64,000 nt of DNA, taken from Actinacidiphila alni. GTDB taxonomy: Bacteria; Actinomycetota; Actinomycetes; Streptomycetales; Streptomycetaceae. Location: assembly GCF_900112845.1 (NCBI RefSeq), contig NZ_FONG01000008.1:62001-126000 (forward strand), given 5' to 3'. This document shows, in pieces, positions 55,790-62,928 of this stretch (position 1 is its first letter; the number at the start of each line of letters is the position of its first letter). The notes beneath the pieces are model-generated. The model searched no databases, was not told where the DNA came from, and was given only the letters and a program-made list of their open reading frames with translations. The translations under genes and the position numbers were made by a program.

Positions 55790-56800
55790 ATGACGACAGG
55801 TCGGCAAGGGCTGGGAGCACCTCCCGGCCCAGGGGCCGGGGGACTCACCGTGCCGCCGAACGCGGCCTATGCCGGACAGGTCGTGAATTTTCCCGACCCG
55901 GTCCGTGCCGCCCGCCACCCCCAGGGGGTCTGGGTGGACGACAACGGCATCCCCGATTTCAGTCCGTACGCGCGGGCCGCCGCCGAGATCGCCGAGCCCC
56001 CCGAGGGCTTCGGGATAGACGAACTGCGGCTGACCGACTACGTGTCGGCCAACGCGGCGCTGCACGCCTCGGGGCACGAACTGTGGGGCAGCCTCTCCCC
56101 CGTCGCGACCCCGCACGGCTGGACGTGGCACCACGTCGTCGGCACCCGCCGGCTGGAACTGGTCCCGGTCGAGGTCAAGGCCCTGCTGCGGCACCACGGC
56201 GGCCTCGCCGCCTCCGCCGCCGACCACGCCAAGCGCGGCACCCGGCCGCTCCAGGAGACCCGGCCGGTGTACTTCGGGCTGCCGAAGGACCCGGTCTCGG
56301 TCACCGAGTCGCAGGTCCGTGACGTCGAGGAGGAGCTGGGCTACCGGCTGCCGGGCGCCTACCGCACCTTCCTCAAGGCCGCCGGCGGCTGCGCGCCCGG
56401 CGGGGTGGCCCTCGACCCGGACCTCGGGCTGCTGATCGACCAGCCGTTCTTCACCGTCCGCGACGACGCCGCGATCAACGACCTGGTGTACGTCAACAAG
56501 TGCCTGCGCGACCACCTGACCAAGGACTACCTGGCGATCGCCTACATCCAGGGCGGGCTGCTCGCGATCAAGGTCAAGGGCGAGCGCACCGGTTCGGTCT
56601 GGTTCTGCGCCTACGACGACATCCGCGACGGCGACCGCTGGGCCGCGCCCGCCGACCGGGTGGCCGAACTGCTGCTGCCCTGCGGCGAGTCGCTCGACGC
56701 GTTCCTGCTCCGCCTCGCGGGCAATCCGCCGGAGCTGGAGACCGTCGCGAATCTGATGGTGGACGGCGGCTTCGCCAGTGCCGTCCCGGTGGAGGGGTGA
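55790..56800 (+). CDS. WHH-type HNH/EndoVII nuclease-like domain fused to SUKH (SMI1/KNR4)
   Basis: A 336-residue protein. Residues 1-70 are linker. Residues about 80-150 look like an HNH/EndoVII-fold domain: DYVSANAALH, then WTWHHV (W113, H114, H115), GTRRLELVPVEVK and RHHGGLA, the signature of the WHH family of toxin nucleases. Residues about 170-320 are an SMI1/KNR4 (SUKH) fold: VTESQVRDVEEELGYRLPGA, FLKAAGGCAPGG and WFCAYDD. The start has GCAGGGGG upstream. A toxin-type nuclease fold and an immunity fold in one chain is unusual. Confidence 0.85.
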   Translation: MTTGRQGLGAPPGPGAGGLTVPPNAAYAGQVVNFPDPVRAARHPQGVWVDDNGIPDFSPYARAAAEIAEPPEGFGIDELRLTDYVSANAALHASGHELWGSLSPVATPHGWTWHHVVGTRRLELVPVEVKALLRHHGGLAASAADHAKRGTRPLQETRPVYFGLPKDPVSVTESQVRDVEEELGYRLPGAYRTFLKAAGGCAPGGVALDPDLGLLIDQPFFTVRDDAAINDLVYVNKCLRDHLTKDYLAIAYIQGGLLAIKVKGERTGSVWFCAYDDIRDGDRWAAPADRVAELLLPCGESLDAFLLRLAGNPPELETVANLMVDGGFASAVPVEG

Positions 56801-56808
56801 GGCCGGAC

Positions 56809-59800
56809 ATGGTCACTTTCGCGCAGGCCCAGGAGCGGGCGGAGCGCTGGATCAACGGCGACGTGCCCGCGTACGAGGCCCGGGAGATCCGGGTCCGCGA
56901 ATTCGACCTCGGCTTCGTGGTGTGGTCCGAGCCCCGCGAGGAGAGTCCCGCCGCGGGCAGCGGCGGCGACGTCCGCGTCGTGATCGCCCGGGACAGCGGC
57001 GAGGCCACCTTGTGGCCCGCCCTGCCCATCGGCGAGCTGATCCGGCGCTATGAGGAGGAGTTCGGCCCGCAGCCGAACGACGCGGTGCCGGAACCGCCGC
57101 AGCGCATCGACCTCGAAGCGACGTCCTTCCTGCTGAGCCCGCCACAGTGGCTCCAGGACGCCGCCGACAAGATGGGCATCCCCGACCGCAGGTCGGGCCG
57201 CACCAACGGTGGCCAGGTCGCCTCCGGCGCGGGCGCGGGAAGCGGTCCGTCCGCCGCGGACGTTGCGCCTGCTTCGGCCGCGGGTCCGGTGGGTGCGGGA
57301 GCGGCGCCGGACTCCGGCGCGGGCAGCGCGGACTATCAGCGTCCGGCCCCCGCGGGCTCGGGCTCGGAACCCGGTGGCGTCGATTCCGGTCGGCCCGCGG
57401 CGGCCGGCTCCGGCTCCGGCGGCGTCGACTACCGACGTCCGGCGGCGGCCGACTCCGGGGCGGACCCGGACGGCGCGGGCGGTCCTGCGGGCTCCGGTTC
57501 CGGTGGCATCGACTTCGGCCGGCCGCCGGCGGCCGGTTCCGGCGCGGGTCCGGACGGCGCGGGAGGTCCCGCGGGCTCCGGCTCCGGCTCCGGTGGCGTC
57601 GACTTCGGCCGACCGGCCGCGGCGTCGGCCTCCGGTGGCATCGACTACAGCCGCCCCACGCCGGCCGGCTCGGACTCGGGCTCCCGGGGTGCCGGCCCGG
57701 GCGGCGCGTCCGGCCCGGCGGACTCGGGCGCGGGCTCGGGTTCGGGGGGCATCGACTACCGGCGGCCCGCGGCCGCCCCCGGCGCGGAGCCCGTGGACAG
57801 CGTCCCGGCCGCGCCGTCGGCGGGCGCGTCCGCGGACGGCGCACCGGCCGGGTCCGGTCCGGGCTCCGGCGGGATCGACTACCGGCGCCCGGCCCCGGCC
57901 GACAGCGCGCCGGCCGCGCCCGCCGCGCCCGGCGGCAGTTGGGCGGGCAAGACGACCAGCGACAGCGGCGAGGGCCAGTCCGTCGCCGTGCCCGCGACCG
58001 TCTTCGCACCGCCGATCAGCGGCTCCGACCGGATGGAGCCGGCCCAGGACCCCGCGGCGGAGGAGGCGCGCACCGAGCTGATGCCGGGCGGCAGTTCGCT
58101 GCCCAGGACCCGGATCGCGCCGCCAGTGGAACCGCAGGCCCCGGTGCCGCCCGCGCGGCCCGGTGTGCCGCACACCGTGGGCGGTTCGGAATTCCCGCCG
58201 CCCGGCGGCCCCGCCGTGGCGCTGCCGCCGCCCACCGGCGGCCCGGTCGGCGGCCCCGTGCCGCCGCCCGGCGGGGCGGCCGACATCGCCGACCTGGAGA
58301 CCGCGAAGGCGGTCCGCGGCAGTGTGCCGCCGCCCGCGGGCACCCCGGCCCGCAGCCCCGACGCGCCGCCGCCCCCGCCGGGACCGGCCGCGCCGGCCGG
58401 CGGCTATCTGCCGACCCAAATGGTGCCGCAGAATCCGCAGGGCCCGCCGCCCCCGTCGGGCGGTGGCGACCCGCACTACGCCGCCACGATGCTCGCCGGT
58501 CCCGGCGGCCCGCCCGGACCTCCCGGACCGACCGGTCCCTCGGGTCCGCCGCCCCCGCCGCCCGGCCCCGGTGCCATGGCACCGCCCCCGCCGCCCGCGG
58601 CGGGCAACGACCCGCACTACGCGGCGACGATGCTGGCGGGCCCCGGCGGCGCGCCCGTTCCGCCGCCCCCGGGCGTGGGACAGGCCGGCCCCGGCGCGCC
58701 CGGCGGCAACGACCCGCATTACGCGGCCACGATGCTGGCGGGCCCCGGCGGCGCGCCGATGGGACCGCCGCCGCCCGGCGTCGGGCAGGGCGGCCCCGGC
58801 GGCATGGCCCCGCCGCCCGGCTACGGCTACCCGCAGGCGGCGACGGTGCCGACGGTCGGCCCCGGCTACATGGCGGTGCTCCGCTACCGCGGCCAGGACG
58901 GCAGCGAGCAGCAGCTCATCCGGCGGTCCGCGCCCGGCACCCCGCACCCGGAGTGGCAGTTGCTGCACGAGCTGCGCTCGCTCGGGGTGCGCCCCGAGCA
59001 GGTGCTCGAACTCCACACCGAGCTGGAGTCGTGCGATCTGCCCGGCGGCTACTGCACGCGGATGATCCGCGAGACGTGGCCCCAGGTGCGGATCAGCCAC
59101 ACCGCCCCGTACGGCAGGGACCACGCCAGCCGCCAGCAGGGCGTCCAGCATCTGCTGACGCACCAGGGCGAGCTGCACCAGGTGGCGGGCGCGCCCGCGC
59201 GCCCGCATCCGCAGCGGGTGCCGATGCCCGACCCGCACACCGTGCTGCGGGTGCCGCCGGTGCCGCTCGACGTGATCGGGCAGGAGCTGGCGGGGGCGTT
59301 CGGGCCGCAGGGCCTGTTCCGGTTCGACCAGCGGGCGGTGTCCCGGCAGGGCGTGCCCGACATCGTGGCGCAGACCCTGGTGTGGGCCGGACTGCCGGTG
59401 GACTTCGGCCCGTTCTTCTGGGCGCAGGCCCAGCCCGGCCAGCCGGTGCCCACGCTCGCGGAGCTGGCACAGCAGCGCGGTGTGCAGCCGGCCGCCGACG
59501 CGGGCTCGTATCTGGTGATGGGCAATGACTTCGGCCGTCAGCTGTGCGTGCAGTTCGGCACCGCGCACATCGTGGCGGTGCCGCTGGAGGCGGGGCCCGG
59601 CGGGCAGCCCGCGGTGCCGCAGTTCGTCAATTCGAGCCTGCCGGAATTCGCCCGCTGCCTGGCGCTGCTCGGCCGCATGTGGCGGCTGCGGATCGGGCTG
59701 ACGCCCGATCAGGCGGGGCGCTGGACGGTGGACTTCCAGGCGCAGCTCGCCGCGCAGGACCCGGCGGCGATCGCCTCGCCCGACCACTGGTGGTCGGTGC

Positions 59801-59832
59801 TGATCGAGCAGATGTGGGACGGATTGCTGTAA
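56809..59832 (+). CDS. Imm35-like - low-complexity - deaminase-like - SUKH-4 multidomain protein, 1007 aa
   Basis: A 1007-residue protein, no signal peptide. Residues 1-90 resemble Imm35 (FAQAQERAERWING, FDLGFVVWSEP, VRVVIARDSGEATLWPALPI). Residues 130-550 are Gly/Ser/Pro-rich with about seven GSGG(I/V)DYRRPA-type repeats and long PPPP runs. DPHYAATMLAGPGG recurs at residues 554, 601 and 635. Residues about 687-790 look like a nucleic-acid deaminase: ELHTELESCDLPGGYC (H736, E738, C742, C749). Residues about 795-1007 match SUKH-4 (FRFDQRAVSRQGVPD, WAGLPVDFGPFF, GSYLVMGNDFG). Translation is likely coupled to the WHH-SUKH gene 8 bp upstream. A perfect 22-bp terminator follows. Confidence 0.82.
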   Translation: MVTFAQAQERAERWINGDVPAYEAREIRVREFDLGFVVWSEPREESPAAGSGGDVRVVIARDSGEATLWPALPIGELIRRYEEEFGPQPNDAVPEPPQRIDLEATSFLLSPPQWLQDAADKMGIPDRRSGRTNGGQVASGAGAGSGPSAADVAPASAAGPVGAGAAPDSGAGSADYQRPAPAGSGSEPGGVDSGRPAAAGSGSGGVDYRRPAAADSGADPDGAGGPAGSGSGGIDFGRPPAAGSGAGPDGAGGPAGSGSGSGGVDFGRPAAASASGGIDYSRPTPAGSDSGSRGAGPGGASGPADSGAGSGSGGIDYRRPAAAPGAEPVDSVPAAPSAGASADGAPAGSGPGSGGIDYRRPAPADSAPAAPAAPGGSWAGKTTSDSGEGQSVAVPATVFAPPISGSDRMEPAQDPAAEEARTELMPGGSSLPRTRIAPPVEPQAPVPPARPGVPHTVGGSEFPPPGGPAVALPPPTGGPVGGPVPPPGGAADIADLETAKAVRGSVPPPAGTPARSPDAPPPPPGPAAPAGGYLPTQMVPQNPQGPPPPSGGGDPHYAATMLAGPGGPPGPPGPTGPSGPPPPPPGPGAMAPPPPPAAGNDPHYAATMLAGPGGAPVPPPPGVGQAGPGAPGGNDPHYAATMLAGPGGAPMGPPPPGVGQGGPGGMAPPPGYGYPQAATVPTVGPGYMAVLRYRGQDGSEQQLIRRSAPGTPHPEWQLLHELRSLGVRPEQVLELHTELESCDLPGGYCTRMIRETWPQVRISHTAPYGRDHASRQQGVQHLLTHQGELHQVAGAPARPHPQRVPMPDPHTVLRVPPVPLDVIGQELAGAFGPQGLFRFDQRAVSRQGVPDIVAQTLVWAGLPVDFGPFFWAQAQPGQPVPTLAELAQQRGVQPAADAGSYLVMGNDFGRQLCVQFGTAHIVAVPLEAGPGGQPAVPQFVNSSLPEFARCLALLGRMWRLRIGLTPDQAGRWTVDFQAQLAAQDPAAIASPDHWWSVLIEQMWDGLL

Positions 59833-59864
59833 CGGCGGGCCGCGTACGGGCGGCCGGTGTCCCG

Positions 59865-59913
59865 CGACGGGCCGGGTGACGAGGAGGGCTTCTCCTCGTC
59901 ACCCGGCCCGTCG
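59865..59913 (+). terminator. Perfect 22-bp hairpin terminator
   Basis: CGACGGGCCGGGTGACGAGG plus AG at 59865-59886 pairs exactly with 59892-59913 around GGCTT, 32 bp after the 1007-residue gene. It is one of the longest perfect stems in the window. Confidence 0.9.
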
Positions 59914-60078
59914 GCTTTCCGTACGACCGGCGCGCGTCGGCGTCCGGGCGTCCGCCAGTACGCCGTCATCACCTCGGGAGGGGATGGGTAGGAGACAGGT
60001 CGGAGTGTCGCACCCCGTACAATTCGGACATAAGCCAAAAATAGGCAGGACGGAACGCCCGACGGCGAGGGGCAGGGC

Positions 60079-61017
60079 ATGAGCAGCAACACCGCATCGT
60101 CAGCCCGCAGCATCGACACCGCGCGCGGACGCGGTTATCGGCCGGACCAGGTCGACCGCTTCCTCGACGAGCTGTCCGAGGACCGCGACGCCGCCTGGGA
60201 GCGGGCGGCCCGGCTGACCGTGCTCGCCAATGAGATGGACGCCGAGTGCGTGGCGCTGCGCGCCCAGGTCGACGCGCTCGGCGCCGTCTCCTTCGACGGG
60301 CTCGGCGACGGCGCCAAGGAACTGCTGCGGCTGGTCGAGGAGGAGGCCCAGGCCGTACGCGACCGGGCCGAGGTCGAGGCGCAGCACGCGCGGGACGCCG
60401 CCGAGACCGCCCGCCGCACCCTCCAGGACGAGGCCCGCGCGGCGGCCTCCGCCCGGCTGGCCGCCGCCGAGGAGCAGGCCGAACGGCTGCTGGACGAGGC
60501 GTGCGGCCGCGCCTCGGAGATCCTCGGGCAGGCCCGCGCCGAGGCCGAGGCCGTACGTGGCGAGGCCGGGCGCGCGCTGGACGCCATGCGGCAGGATCTC
60601 GGCCGCACCCAGGCGGAGGTCGACAAGGAGCGGCAGGAGCGGCTCGACACCCTGGAACACGAACTCGCCGAGCGCGAGGCCGGGGTCGACAGCCGGCTGG
60701 CCGATCTGCTCGGCGACGCCGAGCGGCGGCTCCACGAGGCCCACCAGGAGCGGGCCGCCGCCGAGGAGGCCCTGCGGGTGCAGCAGCAGGAGGCGGAGGA
60801 GCGGGCCGCCGAACTCCTCGCGCAGGCCCGCCTGCACGAGGAGCGGGTGCGGCGCGAATCCGAGAGGTCGCTGCGGGAGCATGAGGAGCATCGCGATGAG
60901 ATTCGGGCGCACCTCGCCCATGTGCGGGCCACGCTTGCCGCTCTGACCGGCCGCCATCTCCCGCCGCCCGGGCCGGAGGCCCCCGGTCTCCCCGAACAGG
61001 CCGACCCTCCGTCCTGA
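60079..61017 (+). CDS. DivIVA-like/coiled-coil protein
   Basis: A 312-residue protein. The N-terminal 45 residues are DivIVA-like (GYRPDQVDRFLDELSEDRD). From about 60 to 290 it is nearly continuous coiled coil (heptad Ala/Glu/Arg pattern: EEAQAVRDRAEVEAQHARDA, EVDKERQERLDTLEHELAE). It resembles Scy/FilP-type and so-called cellulose-binding coiled-coil proteins of Streptomyces. Likely cytoskeletal or polar-growth related (inference). The start has GAGGGGCAGGG upstream. A terminator and REP pair follow. Confidence 0.85.
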   Translation: MSSNTASSARSIDTARGRGYRPDQVDRFLDELSEDRDAAWERAARLTVLANEMDAECVALRAQVDALGAVSFDGLGDGAKELLRLVEEEAQAVRDRAEVEAQHARDAAETARRTLQDEARAAASARLAAAEEQAERLLDEACGRASEILGQARAEAEAVRGEAGRALDAMRQDLGRTQAEVDKERQERLDTLEHELAEREAGVDSRLADLLGDAERRLHEAHQERAAAEEALRVQQQEAEERAAELLAQARLHEERVRRESERSLREHEEHRDEIRAHLAHVRATLAALTGRHLPPPGPEAPGLPEQADPPS

Positions 61018-61048
61018 CCCGCCCCCCGGCGGCGGGGGGTGCCCCATT

Positions 61049-61177
61049 AGGGGCGCGGGGAACTGCGCGGCCCGCCCCCACCGGCCGGTGGTCGCAAAAC
61101 AACAGCGTCTGCCCCGCTGGGGGCGGTTTTTTGTCCGAAGGCACGCGCGGGCTGGGCGCGCAGTTCCCCGCGCCCCT
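61049..61177. repeat. Paired REP elements (21-bp perfect inverted repeat)
   Basis: AGGGGCGCGGGGAACTGCGC plus G at 61049-61069 and its exact reverse complement at 61157-61177, 87 bp apart, with a terminator between. The core is a repeat type seen very often in Streptomyces genomes. A single divergent copy lies at 34584-34613. Confidence 0.85.
61111..61132 (+). terminator. Terminator with U6 run after the coiled-coil gene
   Basis: GCCCC-GCTG-GGGGC stem (61111-61124) followed by GG and TTTTTT (61127-61132), plus strand, 94 bp after the stop and inside the REP pair. Confidence 0.75.
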
Positions 61178-61326
61178 GAGGGTTACCGTCCTCCGCACGC
61201 GCGGGCAGCGGGCCGCGCCCCTAAAAGACCTCGCTCACCGTCAGGCGAAAAGGCCCCCCTCCGCAGGAGACCTCACGCACCCCACTCCCCCGGAGGGGCG
61301 CCCTCTTCCGCAGGGGTGCGGGTAGG

Positions 61327-62628
61327 TCAGGTGGGGCGGGCTGCCAGGGGCAGAAGAGCGGAGACGCGGAAGCCGCCGTCCGGAGTGGGACCGGCGGCGA
61401 AGCCGCCGCCGTGGGTGGTGACACGTTCCTTCATGCCGAGAAGACCGTGCCCCCCGCTGGGAAGCGGCGTGGCGGGCGTCCCGTCGGAGGGCCCGTTGAG
61501 GACGAGAACGGCGATCTCGACCTCGCGATAGGCGAGCCGTACGTGCGCCTTGGCCCCGGCCGCGTGCTTGTGCACATTGGTCAGCGCTTCCTGCACGACC
61601 CGGTACACGGTCTGCTCCACCCGCGGCCCGCAGGGCCGCTCCTCCCCCTCGACGGTGAACTCCACCGTCATCCCCGCCGCCTGCGACTGCTCGACCAGTT
61701 CGCCGAGCTGATCGAGGCAGGGCCCGTCCGGCTCGTCCGGCAGCACGGCGGCCGGCCGTACAGAGGAAGCGGGCGCCACCCGCTCCACCTCTGCCGTGCG
61801 CAGCACCCCCAGCATCTGCCGCAGTTCCGTGAGCGCCTCGCGCCCCATGTCACCGAGGAGTTCCGCGCTGGCCGACGCCTTGGCCGGGTCCTTGAGGGCG
61901 ACGGCCTTGAGCGCGGCGGCGTGCACGACCATGAGGCTGACCCGGTGGGCGACCACGTCGTGCATGTCGCGGGCGATCCGGGTGCGTTCCTCGGCGCGGG
62001 CGCGCTCGGCCCGCTCGGCGGCCTTCTCCGCGAGGAGTTCCAGCTCGCGCTCCAGGCCGTCGGCCCGCTCCCGCAGACTCTCCACCAGCCGGCGCCTGGC
62101 GCGTACGTACAGACCGAGCAGGACCGGCGGGGCGGTGACGCCGAGGGCGAGCAGGACGGAGGTGATCGCGATGACCGGCAGCGACATGGAGCGGCCGTTG
62201 TCGTTGCGGAGGCTGTCCTGGAAGCGGACGAAGGCGACCAGGGTGCTGGCGACACCGTTCATGGCGGCCAGCGAGACGGTGATCCGGCGCGGCACCTCGG
62301 AGGCGGCCAGGGTGTAGAGGGCGACCATCGACAGGACGAAGCCGACCTGGGCCGGGCTGACCGCGATGGACAGCAGCACCACGGCGATCGGCCAGCGCCG
62401 CCGCAGGATCAGTGCCGCGCCGGCCAGGAACCCCAGCAGCACGCACACCGCGGGCGCCACGCCGGTCTTGTGGGCGAAGGTCACGCCTTCGAAGCCGCAC
62501 TCCACCGCGGAGACCGCGGCCAGTGTCAGGTCGAGAAAGAAACCGCGCCGCCGCGCCCACCACCACCAGCCGGACCGGGGCCGTCCTCCAGCCCCGTCGT
62601 CCGGTACGTGCGCCCCCGTCGTACTCAT
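61327..62628 (-). CDS. Sensor histidine kinase, NarL type, partner not seen
   Basis: A 433-residue membrane histidine kinase. A Trp-rich start (GWWWWARRRGF), then about five to six TM helices in residues 28-175, a coiled linker, the HisKA_3 dimerisation box IARDMHDVVAHRVSLMVV with phospho-acceptor H223, and an HATPase_c region (VYRVVQEALTNVHKHAAGA, then GHGLLGMKERVTTHGGGF). Its cognate response regulator would normally be adjacent, but none is seen on either side (ppc right, coiled coil left), so it looks unpaired in this window. Confidence 0.9.
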   Translation of the reverse strand: MSTTGAHVPDDGAGGRPRSGWWWWARRRGFFLDLTLAAVSAVECGFEGVTFAHKTGVAPAVCVLLGFLAGAALILRRRWPIAVVLLSIAVSPAQVGFVLSMVALYTLAASEVPRRITVSLAAMNGVASTLVAFVRFQDSLRNDNGRSMSLPVIAITSVLLALGVTAPPVLLGLYVRARRRLVESLRERADGLERELELLAEKAAERAERARAEERTRIARDMHDVVAHRVSLMVVHAAALKAVALKDPAKASASAELLGDMGREALTELRQMLGVLRTAEVERVAPASSVRPAAVLPDEPDGPCLDQLGELVEQSQAAGMTVEFTVEGEERPCGPRVEQTVYRVVQEALTNVHKHAAGAKAHVRLAYREVEIAVLVLNGPSDGTPATPLPSGGHGLLGMKERVTTHGGGFAAGPTPDGGFRVSALLPLAARPT

Positions 62629-62928
62629 GGCGACCAGCCTAGGCGGTGCGGGAGGCGGCGTGGCGGCCGTGTCAGCCGCGTATCAGCGCCGTATCGGCGG
62701 GCGGGGCCGTACGGGGCGCCGTACGGGGCCGCCCCGTACACCGGCGGCCGGTCGTGGCACCCCGTGCCGTCCGGTATGGCACCCCGTGCTGTCCGCCAGG
62801 TGGGCGGCCCGTCTCGCCGCGCGGGCGGGCACCTATCCTGGAGCGGTCGGACAGCGCGGTCCGCCGCCACACCAGTCCCTACGCCTTGTTTGCCGTCGTC
62901 CACTTCCACTGCACAAGGAGCCGCACCT
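62629..62928. other. 300-bp divergent region between histidine kinase and ppc
   Basis: Contains the tandem repeat at 62755-62795 and several CCGTACGGGGC-type steps, which could give local duplex structure. Promoters for both genes must be here. No coding frame. Confidence 0.4.
62755..62795. repeat. 22-bp tandem repeat in the ppc upstream region
   Basis: TGGCACCCCGTGCCGTCCG at 62755-62773 and TGGCACCCCGTGCTGTCCG at 62777-62795, one mismatch, with a 22-bp period. Nearby ACGGGGC steps (62710-62740) also repeat. Confidence 0.8.

Larger units (their letters stand above)
61018..61326. other. 309-bp intergenic region: REP pair and terminator
   Basis: Between the convergent coiled-coil and histidine kinase genes. 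It contains the REP pair and the U6 terminator. Further GC-rich hairpins (CCCCTCCGCAGGAG, CGGAGGGGCGCC) lie at 61250-61310. No gene seen. Confidence 0.6.

Noticed and set aside
57330..57900. GSGGxDYRRPA-type repeats as a possible separate gene
   Set aside because: They lie inside the 1007-residue frame and show the same codon bias; treated as internal linker repeats.
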